Counted from the stretch's first letter, positions 25,800-38,642 are shown. The stretch is DNA of 64,000 bases from Cryptomeria japonica (GCF_030272615.1 NC_081406.1:261381386-261445385), one strand, 5' to 3'. A program made the numbers and translations. The notes: generated from the letters alone by a model not told the origin.

Positions 25800-27540
25800 C
25801 TGGAACTGTCATGCAATTATGAGATGTAGTTGATATTTCTATTGCCAAATTTTTCAAAGATGCACTTGCCGCTAGTTCTTCATATGTTCCCCTCGGAGAT
25901 CATAACCTATGCACCTCCTCCTTAATAAGGAATATTCTAAGGTGAGTCTAATAATTGAGGAGATAAGACAACTTTGAATAAAAAATGGTTGCTCTATCAT
26001 TATGGATGGGTGGACCAATATAGACATCAACCACTCATCAATATTATTGTCAAATGTTCAACAAGCTCTTATTTTCTTAAAGATATTGATTGTTAGGAAA
26101 GAGGAAGGATGCTAGCTTCCAATTTCAAATTTTAAAAGATGTCATAGAAGAGGTTGGACCCTCTAATGTTGTACAAGTAATGATTGAGTAATCCTGTGTA
26201 TGCAAGTTGGTTGGCTTAATGGTGGAGGGTACTTACAATCACAGTTTTTGAACCTTATGTTGTGTTCATGTGTTGAACAATGCATTGTAAGACATTGGAA
26301 AAATATATCGAACAAAGAACGTGGTGTCAAAAGCTAGAGGCCTTCAAATGTTTATTTGCAATCATCACACATCACATGCTTTGTTTAGTAATTTGTCAAG
26401 AAAGGAATTCCTCAAGCTTGTGGATACCAGATCTGTTAGCTACTTTATATTGTTGGGGAGGTTGATTGAGATGCACGAGCCTCTACGATTAATGATGGTT
26501 AATTCGGAGTTGGCTAAATAGACACTGACAAACACTATTGAAGGAAAAAGTATTAAATAAAAACTCTTCAACGATTATTGGTGGTCCACAATGAAGTAAG
26601 AGATTGCTATTTTTTTTAATGAACTGCTAATTTTTAACATTAATTTTTTATTTTATTATTATCTAATACATTGCTTAGTATTAAATTTATAGTTTTCATT
26701 TTATTATTGATATTGAATTAATAAATTGTTGATTTTATTACAAAATTTCAGATTTTATAATTTTTATTGTTTCTAAGTTTCTAAATTTCTAACTTGTAAA
26801 TTTACTAAATTATTTCATTCTCTGGAGATATATTTGTTCCATTATCTCACTTGTCTTGGTGTGCAAATCATAACATATCTTGATAAAAACTCTCCTAAAC
26901 TTAGAAAGATTTATCAGACATTTGATAGTGTACTTAGATAGATGAAACAAACAATTCATAGTAAGATCCCTAATTTGGGCTTTTATGCACAACATTAGAC
27001 CCATTGTGATGCAGTGGTGGGACACCATGAACACCCCACTTCATATGACTACCTATGCTCTATATCTCAAATGGTATGCAATAAGACCTGGGATAGTGCC
27101 TCCATCTGAGGATGAAGAGGTGAAAGAAAGATTCATGAAGGCCCTTGGGAAAATGTATATTGAGGAGTCGAGTCTAATGAACTAAGAGCAGAGTCCAATG
27201 AACTAAGAGCATAGTGGCTAGCCTTCGTAACTCTTTGTGACCCAACATCCAATAGACCAGAGGCGGGCATGGATAGAGCTGCATTATCTCAAAACGATCA
27301 CCATTGGATGGTGAACATGGCAAGGTAATGATGCACTAGAATTGAGGATGATTACCACTCATTTCCTTTCATAGATTGCTAGTTATTTTGTTGCAAAGGG
27401 GAATTGGTCTACATATAGCTTTATCCAATCAATCAAGAAGAATATAGGCTTGCCTCTAGATGATCAAAAAACCCAGTGGTTGTGCATAGTTCTTCGTGAC
27501 TTCAGAATTAATATTTATCTAGGTATCATCAAACTCTAGC
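25800..27540 (+). pseudogene. hAT transposase pseudogene (plus strand)
   Basis: Collinear pieces of a DUF659-type hAT transposase: VDISIAKFFKDAL near 25830, GCSIIMDGWTNIDIN near 25990, FICNHHTSHALF near 26350, MNTPLHMTTYALYLKWYAIRPG near 27025-27090, and ASYFVAKGNWSTYSFIQSIKKN near 27380-27450 (C-terminal dimerisation region). Stops and frameshifts break the frame, and 26570-26980 is AT-rich, probably a former intron or insertion. Shared residues with the 5.9-8.2 kb copy show a common family in opposite orientation. Ends and target duplications were not found. Confidence 0.75.
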
Positions 27541-27929
27541 TACACATTGGGATGTTGATCTCCAAGATACTACATAGGTTGATTTGAGGAGACACATGTT
27601 ATATTGCTTGGGGTTCCATTGGATAGAGATGAGACAATGTCTCATAGTGGCAATGACTCATACTCAAATTCTGATGCAGTGTTAGGGGTGTTGATTAAGG
27701 ACACCTACATATTTCTATAGTTTTATCATTTTGTAGTTGAAACTTGCAATCTTTGGGCATTTTGACATAATTTTTATATAATATATATGCACATTGTCAA
27801 TGAATGCAATTAGATTTTGTTAAAACTTCATTTATCTATCACTTTCTATGAAATGAAAATATCATTGAACTATAATATCATTTGATATTGTTGCCTGAAA
27901 ATAACAATCACAAAATACCAAGGCTTGGA

Positions 27930-28660
27930 GGGATTGTAATAGCTTCAACGTAGCAGCTCCCAAAGGCCACCTTCGATGTCGTTTCCAAGCCTCTTTGCCT
28001 CCATGGAGAAAATCAAGAAAATCGTTCAAGGGTACCATAAATGAAACGATTGGAGGGGAATCGCCAATTTCTATTTCTCGTCAACGGCTCCTTGTTGTAT
28101 CTTATTGGAGATCTTGGCCCTCGCTAGAGGCTTTTCTCAAGGGTATTGTAAACAAAGCAATTGGAAGGGTGTTGCCAATTTCTATTTCTCCTCAATGGTT
28201 CCCTGTTATGTCTTATTAGAGATCTCGACACTAGCTAAAAGCTTCAATGCCTTCCATGAATGTGTCCACAGTGCCTGCAAAAGACCTCTTTACCAAAAAG
28301 TGGTCTAAAGCCCTTGGGCTGTTGAATGTAAATGGATGCACTACAGGCCTTGGTAAGGGTTTAGTGCCTACTTCTATGGATGATTCCCCTGTCATAAAAG
28401 ATGAGATTATAAGGACATCAATAGCCTTTGGCTCTCCCCAATGGCTCCATGTTGTACCTTCTTCAAGATCTTGCACCTCACCAACGATTTCAATGCCTTT
28501 CATGAATGCTTCCATGGTGCATGCAAAAGGCCTCTCTACGATTTCCAATGAACCCAAAAAGTGAGTTGAAACCCTTAGGCAGCCGACTAAAAATGGTTGC
28601 ATTGGAGACCTTGGTAAGGGTTTCATGCTTAAATCTTTGGATGGTGTCGATTTCCCCACT
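27930..28660. repeat. Degenerate direct repeats (about 113-bp and about 250-bp periods)
   Basis: Two copies of a ~113-bp unit lie at about 28000-28220 (TTGCCAATTTCTATTTCTC...CAA repeated). Two diverged copies of a longer unit follow at about 28247-28395 and 28493-28655 (CTTGGTAAGGGTTT..TGC repeated). They immediately precede the LINE ORF1 relic and may be its 5' region or an independent repeat. I recognise no protein here. Confidence 0.55.
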
Positions 28661-29500
28661 TTACCTCAAACTTCAAGATCAGTGACTAGAGCTAAAGAAG
28701 ATTCCTTTATCTCAAAGGTATGTGCTAAAAAGCTTGTGCCCCCTACATTTTTTGGTAATGGAATCATTCTAATGAAATGTGCAAAGATTTTCCCTATTCT
28801 AGAATTTGGAGAACAGATGCTAAAGAAAGAAAATAATTTCACAGCACATGCTTTAAGCTATCATTTCACCTAGTATTCCATATATGAACATCTGGGTAAA
28901 ATAAAATTGGCTTCCACTTGTTGACGATGGAGTTAAAATTTATCTAAGAATGCAAGGTTTCTCCATTGCTATTTTTGACTCCATCAAGGAAAAGGATTCA
29001 ATACTCTTTGATCATCATTGGACTTGAGGTCAACACTCCCTTTTTCTCAAACCTTGGCATATGAATTTTAATCTTTCTTTTGAATCCTTCAATATCATGT
29101 CGATTTGGGTTTGTCTCCCTAATCTTCCCCTTCAATTGGGAACAAATCTTCCTTCAAATCTATTGGTAATTTGCTGGGTGTTTTCCTAGCAGTAGACAAG
29201 AACACTTATGAATTTTCTCATACTACTTCTACTCGAATTTTAGTGGAAATGGACCTCAACAAGGATTTTTTTGCAGACATAATCCTTTTTGTTGTAATTC
29301 AGCCTTGGACCCAAGTATTGAATTATAAAGGTCTTCCTTTCCATTGCAAGAGATGTTATGAAGTTGGACATGTTGGGACAACTTGTCATGTCAAAAGTAA
29401 AATAGTTAACAAGCTTCGTGGTGGAGAGATCCCCTTACAATCCAGTCAAAGAATTCCCTTCAAGATCAAAAAGAGAATTTCTTTTATTAAGGTAAAATAG
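28620..29500 (+). pseudogene. LINE ORF1 (gag-like, DUF4283/zinc-knuckle) relic
   Basis: The clearest part is an open frame at 29171-29500 with AVDKNTYEFSHTTSTRILVE. It is followed by LPFHCKRCYEVGHVGTTC, a CX2CX4HX4C zinc knuckle typical of the zf-CCHC_4 region of plant LINE ORF1 proteins. Just upstream (near 29105) a shifted frame gives WVCLPNLPLQL, matching the family's WVRLPNLPL block, so at least one frameshift is present. The ORF1 product would bind element RNA. No reverse transcriptase follows, because the large inverted-repeat element starts at 29775. Confidence 0.65.
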
Positions 29501-29770
29501 GTTTTGAAGGGGCCCTGAAACCCTTTACATCAAAATGCTGCCAAAAACCAAAAGATAGAAGAGACTCGATAGCCAACTATCAACAAAACAACAACGACCA
29601 AAATAGGGACACAAACCTAGACCAACTTACTATAATTCCTTTAGAATTGTAGTAGCTTCAAGATCCTTCTTAATAAGTTGTTCATGTAAATCCATCACCT
29701 CTTGGATGACCTAGGAAGGGTGACCCACCGGTTTAGACTAACTTTGTGTCATGGCCGATGGCCCTTGCAC

Positions 29771-29774
29771 TTTA
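29771..29774. repeat. Target-site duplication TTTA (left)
   Basis: TTTA directly abuts the left terminal motif GGGTAAGTGCACC and recurs directly after the right terminus at 38473-38476. Confidence 0.55.
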
Positions 29775-29924
29775 GGGTAAGTGCACCAAGTTGTGGTACC
29801 AAAAAGGTGCCACTTCTTACTTTTTCATAAAAATGCGTCATTGGCATGAAAAGGTCGTCCAAACCTACGAGTTGGATGCCCAAGGCAAATCCAACCGAAA
29901 GGGTTGGTATTCTCCCAAGCAAAC

Positions 29925-30250
29925 CATTTGGCGAGCGCCAAATATGGCTCTCGCCCTATTTGGTGCTTGCCAAATGGAAAATTTTGAATTTTCACATTTG
30001 GCGCTCGCCAAATGCAAAATTTGAATTTTCACATTTGGCGCTCACCAAATGCAAAATTTGAATTTTCACATTTGGCGCACGCCAAATTTGGCGCTCGCCA
30101 AATGTGAAAAGTCAATTTTTTGCATTTGGCGAGTGCTCGCCAAATGTGAAAAGTCAATTTTTTGCATTTGGCGAGCGCTCGCCAAATGTGAAAAGTCAAT
30201 CTTTTGCATTTGGCGAGCGCTTGCCAAATGTGAAAAGTCAATTTTTTGCA
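29925..30250. repeat. 42-bp subterminal repeats built on a 24-bp palindrome
   Basis: Tandem units of 42 bp (starts near 30104, 30146, 30188 and 30229) contain CATTTGGCGAGCGCTCGCCAAATG or slight variants, a perfect palindrome in one copy. Single related motifs occur at 37515-37590 in the right arm. Open frames on both strands here are repeat translations. Confidence 0.85.
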
Positions 30251-30419
30251 TTCACCCCCAAAGGAGAATATATAAATGAAATATAAAATTTAAGTATAGC
30301 TCTATAGGACTTATAATGTAGATTCTAGTTTTTAGAGGATCATATAAAATTTCAGACTTAGTCAAGTTTCAATAATCGACATGTCAAATTTCAGTAATCA
30401 ACATGATCTCATTAGCATT

Positions 30420-32030
30420 CTTTAGCTATATATCTCACTCTCTTTATCTTCCCCAAACTCTAGAACTATCACCCTCCCTCTCTTGTCTCTCTCAATTATT
30501 TATCCTTGACTCTCTCCCTCTCTCTTCTCTCTCACTCCCTTATTGTTTCTCTCCCCTCCCACTCCTTTCTCTTGGTCACTACCTATCCCTTTTATCCTCT
30601 CTCTCCCCATATCTAGGGTTGTCCCTCCCTCACTATTCATCTCACTGTCTCTCCCTCCCTATATTATTACCCACCTTTCTCTCCCCCTCTAGGTTTCTCA
30701 ATTATCTAATTGTCCACCCTCTAGTTCTCTCCCCTCCTCTCCACCTTTCTCTCCCTTCTCCTTACCTCTATCTATTTATGAACTCTACCCCTCTCTTATC
30801 TCTCTCTCTCTCCAAACCTTTCTATCTCCTCATTCTCTAGGTCTCACAATCCCTCCATGTCTACCTCTCTATCCATCTCCTCTTACTCATCTCTTTGTTC
30901 TTCTATCTCTTCTATTCTCCCTCCCTCCCCTCTCCAGGTCTCTACCTTCCTTTCTTCCTCTCTCCCTCTCTATCTCCCTCTCCCACTCTCTCATCTTCTC
31001 TCTTCCTCTCTTATTCTCTATCTTCATTGTCTAGGTCATTACCTCTCCATCCCACCCTATCTCCCCTCTGTATGTTTCTCCCTCCCTTCCTCTCCACCTA
31101 TCTACCTCTGCATATAGGTTGCATTACCCACCTCTCTTTATCCCCCTCTATCCATCTCACTCCTCTCTGGCCATCTAGGTATCTCACCTATCTATATGCC
31201 CCCTCTATAGTTCTCTATGTCCCTTCTCTAGGTCTCTCCCTTCATTTCTTCCCCTCTCCCTCTCTACCTCCCCATCCATACATACCCCCATATATATCTC
31301 ACTCCCCCACTTATTAATTCTCTCTTCCTCTTTTATTCTCTCTCTCTACATTCTAGGTCATCAACTCTCTCTCACCTCTCTAGGTTTACCACTTCCTTCT
31401 TCTCCACCTATCTACCTCTGCATCATGTCTCATTACTCACCTCTCTCTCCCCCTCTATCTATCTCATTCCGCTCTCTTGTCATCTAGGTCTCTCATCTCT
31501 CTTTCCCAATATAGTTCTCTCCCTCTTTCTTCCCCTATATCTCCCTCCCCATTTACCCCTATTTATTTTTTAACTCTGTCATCCTCTTCTCACTTTCCCC
31601 CCACCTCTGCATCATCTCCTTCCCTAGGTCTTGTAGTCCCTCCATGTCTACCTCTCCCTCAATCCCCTCATACTCTTCTCTCTCTTTATTATTTCATCTC
31701 TCCTCTTATCTCTCCCTCACATTTATAGGCATCTCTATTATTTTCTTCCCCTCTCCCTCCTTATCCCATCTCTCTCTCCCTTCCCTACTAATTCTTATTC
31801 TCTCTTTATCGTCTGCATCATCAGCTTTCCATCACACCCTCTCTAACCCTCTCTAGGTTTCTCCCTCATTCCCTCTCCACCTCTCTACATCTCCATCCAT
31901 ATCTCATTACCAACCTCTCTCTACCCCCCTCCATCTATCTCAACCCTCTCTCTCTCTCACCCTATCTAGGTCTCTCACGCCTCTCTCCCCCTCTAGGTAT
32001 CTTATATCTCTATATAACCCATCTGGGTAT
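30420..32030 (+). repeat. CT-rich left arm of the inverted-repeat element
   Basis: Pyrimidine-rich on the plus strand. Its conceptual translation at 30403-30840 aligns with that of the reverse strand at 37230-36715 (shared blocks ILDSLPLSSLSL, LLSSLSPYLGL, YLIVHPLV), showing that it is the inverted copy of the GA-rich arm. The ORFs are low-complexity artefacts and not genes. Confidence 0.8.
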
Positions 32031-32034
32031 GTAC

Positions 32035-35000
32035 AGGAGTATGGTGGGCCATATAACCCTTTAGGAAACCATTACTATCTATCTTAGGAAACCATATGAC
32101 CTCTTAGGACAACATATGGTGTCGTTACAAGTCATATGGTGTCCTAAGGGGTCAAATGGTGTCACTACGGGTCATATGGTGTCCTAAGGGGTCATATGGT
32201 GTTCTATGACCCCTTAGGATACCATATGATCTCTTAGAACACCATATGAGCCCTAACAAAACCATATGGTGTCCTAAGGGGTCATTTGGTGTTGTATGAC
32301 CCCTATGGACATCATATGACCCGTTAGGATACCATATGACCCCTAATGACACCATATGACCCCTAACAACACCATATAGTGTTCTAAGGGGTCATATGGT
32401 ATTCTATGACCCCTTATGACACCATATGTCCCATAACAACACCATATAGTGTCATTAGGGGTCATATGGTGCCTAAGGGGTCACATGGTGTCGTTAGGGG
32501 TCATATGATGTCCTAAGGGGTCATAGGGTGCCCAAATGGGTCATAGAATACCATATGACCCCTTAAGACGCCATATGATCCCTAACGACACCATATGACC
32601 CCTTAGGACACCATATGACCCCTAACGACAACATATTGTGTCTTAAGGGGTCATATGGTGTCAAAAGTGGTCATGTCATGTACTAGGATGTTAAAAGGGG
32701 TCATATGGTGTCCTAGGGGGTCACAAAACACCATATGACCCCTCAAGACACCATATGACCTCTTAAGACACCATATCGTGTTGTGAGGGGTCATATGGTG
32801 TCGTTAGGGGTCATATGGTGTCCTAAGCAGTCATATGGTATTCTATGACCCATTAGGATGTCATATGACCCCTTAGGACACCATATGACACTATATGGTG
32901 TCGTTAGGGGTCATATGGTGTCCTAAGGGGTCATATGGTGTCATAAGGGATTATATCGTGTTCTATGACCCCTTATGACACCATATGACCCCTAGGACCA
33001 CCATATGGTGTCCTGAGGGGTATATGGTGTCGTTAGGAGTCATATGGTGTCATTAGGGGTCATATTATGTCCTAAGGGGTCATATGATGTTCTATGACCC
33101 CTTAGGACACCATATGACCCCTAAAAACACCATATGGTGTCCTAAGGGGTCATATTGTGTCCTTAGGGGTCATATGGTGTTCTATGACCCCTTGAGACAC
33201 CATATGAACCCTTAGGATATTTCATATGGTGTCCTAAGGGGTCATATAGTGTTCTAAGGGGTCATATGGTATTCTATCACCCCCTAGGACACCATATAAC
33301 CCCTAACATCACCATATGGTGTCCTAAGGGGTCATATGATTTCCTAAGGGGTCATATGGTGACAGAAGGGGTCATATGGTATTCTATGACCCCTTAGGAC
33401 ACCATATGACCCCATACACCATATAATTCCTAACGCCACCATATAGTGTCCTAAGAGGTCATATGGTGTTCTATGACCCCTTGGGACACCATATGACCCC
33501 TAATGACAACATATGGTGCCCTAAGGGGTCATATGGTGTTCTATGACCCCTTGGGATGCCATATGGGCCCTCAGGACACCATATGACCCCATACGACACC
33601 ATATGACCCCTCACAACACCATATTGTGTCCTAAGGGGTCATATGGTGTCCTAAGGGGTCATTGAACACCATATGATTCCTTAGGACACTATATGACCCC
33701 TAATGATGTCAAATGACCCCTCAAGACACCATATGGTGTCGTTAGGGGTCATATGGTGTCCTAAGGGGTCATAGAACACCATATAACCCCTTAGGACACC
33801 ATATGAGCCCTAACAACACCATATGACCCCTTAGGACACCATATGAGCCCTAACAACACCATATGACCCCTTAGGACACCATATAGTTCTTAGAGGTCAT
33901 ATGGTGTCCTAAAGGGTCAAATAGTGTCCTAAGGGGTCACAAAGCATCATATAACCCCTTAGGACACCTTATGATCCCTTAGGACACCATATGACCCTTA
34001 ACAACACCATATGGTGTTGTTAGAGGTCATATGGTGTCCTAATGGCTCATAGAACACCATATGACCCCTTAGGACACCATATGCCCCTAACGACACCATA
34101 TGATGATGTTAGGGGTCATATGGTGTCCTATGATCCCTTAGAACACCATGTGACCCCTTAGGACACTATATGATGATGTTAGGGGTCATATGGTGTCTTA
34201 AGGGGTCATAGAACACCATATGACCCTATAGGACACCATCTGACCCCTTAGGACACCATTTGGTGTTGTTAGGGGTCATATGGTGCGCTAAGGGGTTATA
34301 GAACACCATATGACCCCATGGGACACCATATAACCTTTAACGACACCATATGACCCCTTAGGACACTATATGGTGTCATTAGGGGTCATGTGGGGTCATG
34401 TAGTGTCATGACGGGTCATAGAACACCATATGACCCCTTAGGACATCATATGACCCCTTAGGAAACCATATGACCCCTTTGGACACCATATGGTGTAGTT
34501 AGGGGTCATATGGTGTTCTAAGGGGTCATAAAACACCATATGACTCTCTCATATATATTCCTTACTCTCTTATTGTCTCTCTCAATTCTCATGGTCACCA
34601 TGAACCCCTACGACACCATATGACCCCTTAGGTATTGTTAGGGATTATATTGTGTCCTAAGGGGTCATAGGGTGTCCTATGACCCCTTAGGACACCATAT
34701 GATCCCTTAGGACACCATATGATCCCATAGGACACCATATGGTGTCTTTATGGGTCATATGGTGTCCTAAGGAGTCATATGGTGTCAGATGAAGGATGCC
34801 ATATGGTGTCCTTTATGGGTCGTATGGTGTGCTAAGGGGTCATATGGTGTTGTATGACCCCTTAGGACACCATATTGTGTTGTTATGGGCTATATAGTGT
34901 TTTAAGGGGTCATATGGTGTCCTATGACCCCCTAAAGGGTCGTTAGAGGTCATATTGTGTCCTATGACCTTTTAGGACACCATATGACCCCTTAGGATAC

Positions 35001-36400
35001 AATATGGTGCCGTTATGAGTCGTATGGTGTCCTGAGGGGTCATATGGTGTCCGATGACCCCTTAGGGCACCATATGACCCCTTAGGATACAATATGGTGT
35101 TGTTATGGGTCATATGATGTCCTAAGGGGTCATATGGTGTAGGACACCATATGAACCCTCGTATGGTGTTGTTATGGGTTGTATGGTGTCCTAAAGGGTC
35201 ATATGGTGTCGTATTACCCCTTAGGACACCATATGGTGTCATTATGGGTCTTATGGTGTGCTAAGGGGTCATATGGTGTTATATGACGCATTAGGACACT
35301 ATATGACCCCTTAGGACACCATATGGTGTCATTATAGGTCATATAGTGTGCTAAGGGGTCATATGGTGTCATATAACCCCCTAAGGGGTTGTTAGGGGTC
35401 ATATTGTATCCTAAGGAGTCATATTGTATCCTATGACCCCTTAGGACACCATATGACCCCTTACGACACAATATAGTGTTGTTATGCATCGTATTGTGTC
35501 CTAAGGGGTCATATGGTGCCCTATGACATTAGGGATCATATTGTGTAATAATTGGTCATATGGTATCCTATGACCCCTTAAGATACCATATGGTGTTGTT
35601 ATGGGTTGTATGGTGTCCTAAGGGGTCATATGGTGTCCTATGATCCCTTAGGACACCATGTGACCCCTTAGGATACCATATAGTGTTGTTTTGGGTTATA
35701 TGGTGTCCTAAGGGGTCATATAGTGTTCTATGACCCCTTAGGACACCATATAACCCCTTACATGTTGTTAGGGTTCATATTGTGTCCTAAGGGGTCATAT
35801 GGTATCCTATGACCCCTTAGGACACCATATGATCCCTTAGGTGTCATTAGGGGTCATATTGTGTTCTAAAGGGTCATATGGTGTCCTATGACCCCTTAGG
35901 ACACCATATGACCCCTTAGCACACCATATAGTGTCAATATGGGTCATGTGGTGTCTGTAGGGATCATCTAGTGACTTGTGACCCCTTAGGACACCATATG
36001 GTGTTGTTATGGGTCATATGGTGTCCTAAGGGGTCATGTAGTGTCCTATGACACCTTAGGACACCATATGGTATCGTTATGGATTGTATGGTGTCCTATG
36101 ACCCCTTAGGACACCATATGACCCCTTAGATATCGTTAAGGGTCATATTATGTCCTAAGGGGTCATATGGTGTCATATGACCCCTTAGGTGTCATTAGGG
36201 GTCATATGGTATCCTATAACCATTTAGGACACCATATGACCCTTGAGGACATCATATGGCATTGTTATGGGTTGTATTGTATCCTAAGGTGTCATATGGT
36301 GTGCCCTTAGGGCACCATATGACTCCTTAGGTGTTGTCAGGGGTCATATGGTGTCTTATGACCCCTTAGGACACCACGTGGTGTTGTTGTGGGTCATATG
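32035..36400. repeat. Satellite array, 20-bp unit in alternating orientation
   Basis: Built almost entirely of TTAGGACACCATATGACCCC and its reverse complement with small variations. Opposite orientations often abut, giving longer palindromes centred on CCATATGG. A short CT-rich interruption lies at about 34543-34597. Open frames here encode only repeats such as GHHMTHND and have no other coding sign. Confidence 0.95.
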
Positions 36401-37265
36401 TTAAGGAGGAGGGGAAGAGAGATAGAGAGGGAGAGAGAGAACTATAGAGGGGACATATAGATAGGCAAGAGACCTAGATTTCAAGAGAGGAGTGAGATAG
36501 ATAGAGGGGGATAAAGAGAGGTGGGTAACGAGACCTATATGCAAAGGTAGATAGGTGTTGAGGAAGGGAGGGAGAAACCTAGAGAGGGGAGAGAGGGTGG
36601 GTTGGAGAGTTAATGAACTGGATAATGAAGAGAGAGAATAAGAGAGATAGAGAGATAATGAGAGAGTGGGGGGAGGATATATAAATGGAGAGGGGAAGAA
36701 AGGAAGGGAGAGATCTAGAGAGGGAAGGGAGAGAGAAGAGAAGAGATGGAAGAAAAAAGAGATGAGTAAGAGGGGATGGATCGAGAGGTATAAATGGAGG
36801 GAGCGATATACCTAGAGAATGAGGAGATGGATCTAGGTTTGTAGAGAGAGAAGAGAGGGAGAGTGTTCATAAATAGATAGGGGCAAGGGAAAGGGGGAGA
36901 AAGGTGGAGAGGGAGGGAGATAACTAGAGGGTGGACAATTAGATAAGTGAGAAACCTAGAGTGGGAGAGAGAGGTGGGTAATAATATAGGGAGGGATAGG
37001 TAGTGAGGTGAATAGGGAGGGAAGGCGAGCCCTAAATATGGGGAGAGAGAGGATAGAAGGGATTGGTAGTGAACAAGAGAAACGAGTAGGAGGGGAGAGA
37101 AATAATAAGAGAGTGAGAGAGAAGAGAGAGGAAGGGAGTCAAGGATATAAATTAGGGTACAAGGAAGGGATGAAAGGTAGAGAGGGTAGGATATACCTAG
37201 AGAGGGGAGAAAGAAGTGAGAGAGACACAAGAGGGAGAGAGATAGCTGTAGAGTTTAGGGAAGAT
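36400..37265 (-). repeat. GA-rich right arm of the inverted-repeat element
   Basis: Purine-rich on the plus strand and the reverse-complement partner of the CT-rich arm at 30.4-31.2 kb, but shorter than that arm (~0.87 against ~1.6 kb). The transition from satellite to GA-rich DNA near 36400 is abrupt. Confidence 0.8.
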
Positions 37266-38472
37266 AAATATAGTGAGATATAGATCTAAAGAGTGCTAAT
37301 AGGAGAATGTTGATTATTGAAATTTGACTAAGTATGAAAGTCAATATGATCCTCTAAAAACAAGAATCTACATTATAACTCCTATAGAGTTGAAACCACT
37401 CTCAAACATCCTACCAATATATACATGAAATATAACTTAACGTGACTTATACTTAAATATTATATTTCATGTATGTATTTGCATCATAAAACCTTCAAAT
37501 TGGACAATGGAAGACATTTGGCGCACACCAAATGGGAAAAGTCATTTTTTTTAATTTGGCGAGCGCCATATTTGGCGCTCGCCAAATGGTTTGCATTGGG
37601 AACTACCAACCCTTTGGGTTGGATTGTACTTGGGCATCCAACCCAAAGGATTGGATGACCATTTCAGGCCTGAGACGTGTTTTTAACAGAGGATTATAAA
37701 ATTTTCACATATTTTTGGTCGTGCTCTCTATCAGGTTTGCATGTGTTTCAATAAAACTAAAAAAAAATACCATAAAGACCTCGATCTCTCTCTTAGCTAT
37801 CCAAGCATGTAATTATTTTCACATTTTGATTTCGTTAAGGCTTTCATCTATAATTTCTTTTGTTAGTGTGTTCATTTTTGGTCAAAAACCAACATTCACT
37901 ATTTTGGGTATATTTTTTTACACGTTCATCAGATTTTGAAGAAACTTACATTTTTAGAAACTAGACTCCATTATACACAATTTAAAAATAAAGTTTTCAT
38001 TTTTGATTAGTTATCAATGATTTTAGGGGGGAGCATGCTCAAATTTCTGTTTTTCAAGATGTGTCCACTTCAAAAATTAGTAAAAAATCATATACTCATT
38101 AAAAAATTAGCTGAAAAATCTGGCATAAACTACAAGGTGTTAGCTAATTTCTCACCGAAGCGATTTTAAAAATTCAAAAAAAAAGTTAACATTTTAGGGG
38201 GGCCACAACAAACGCTATGTTATGTTTTTTGCATAAAAACAGGACCACTTTTTGTGGCCCCCCTTTTTGAAGCCCTTAATCTCCACCATTTTAAAAAAAA
38301 AATAGTAGTTTAGAAAGTAGACTTGAAGCACTCTGACTCTTGTTCTTGTTGCATCTTCAAATTTGGAGTCTAACTATCTTCAATTTGTTGTTGAAGTTCA
38401 AACTTTGTTGATTTCAGAAAAAAGTGGCATCTTAAGACCCCCTTTTAGTACCACAACTTGGTGCACATACCC
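37266..38472. repeat. Right inner and terminal region of the inverted-repeat element
   Basis: 37270-37400 and 37500-37690 mirror 30290-30420 and 29830-29960. Between 37700 and 38400 the DNA is AT-rich, without a counterpart on the left and without a gene. The terminus is at 38472, followed by TTTA. Confidence 0.6.
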
Positions 38473-38612
38473 TTTAACAACCTTTTTACCTTGACCAAGA
38501 ACATTACCATCAATGTCCATACCAACCCCAACAACATCTTTACTAACCCCAGAGAGCTTGTCTTCCTTCTCTTTCTCCCCACTCTTCAACTCTTGAACCT
38601 TGTTATTAAGAA

Positions 38613-38642
38613 GGGTAAGTGCACCAAGATGGTGTGCAAAAA
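38613..38642 (+). repeat. Second copy of the GGGTAAGTGCACCAAG terminal motif
   Basis: GGGTAAGTGCACCAAGATGG followed by TGTGCAAAA repeats the left end of the 29.775-kb element for its first 16 bases and resembles it beyond. It lies 140 bp to the right of that element's end and could be the left end of a separate, related transposon covering the two decayed genes downstream. I found no matching right end. Confidence 0.5.

Larger units (their letters stand above)
29775..38472. mobile_element. 8.7-kb inverted-repeat element with satellite core
   Basis: The left end GGGTAAGTGCACCAAGTTGT and the reverse-complemented right end GGGTATGTGCACCAAGTTGT match at all but one base. Similarity continues for about ten more bases (GGTAC.AAAA), and TTTA flanks both sides. 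Moving inwards, both sides show in mirror order: a GGATGCCCAAG..CAATCCAACC..AAGGGTTGG motif; ATTTGGCG-type palindromes; a conserved ~110-bp stretch (30300-30420 against 37270-37400 reversed); long CT-rich/GA-rich arms; and a satellite core (about 32035-36400). The right side carries about 700 bp (37700-38400) with no left counterpart. No transposase gene is present, so it would depend on enzymes in trans. The terminal structure suggests a cut-and-paste DNA transposon of unassigned family. Confidence 0.7.

Noticed and set aside
30049-30279. Possible CRISPR-like array of 42-bp repeats
   Set aside because: No unique spacers, eukaryotic context; the units are contiguous palindromic repeats at a transposon end.
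30403-31317. Overlapping open frames of 86-145 residues in CT-rich DNA
   Set aside because: Ser/Leu/Pro-only composition in several frames at once; low-complexity artefact of the element arm.
35214-35489. Repetitive open frames (GHHMTHND-type) in satellite DNA
   Set aside because: Arise because the satellite unit lacks stops in some frames; variants are frame-indifferent and have no start context.
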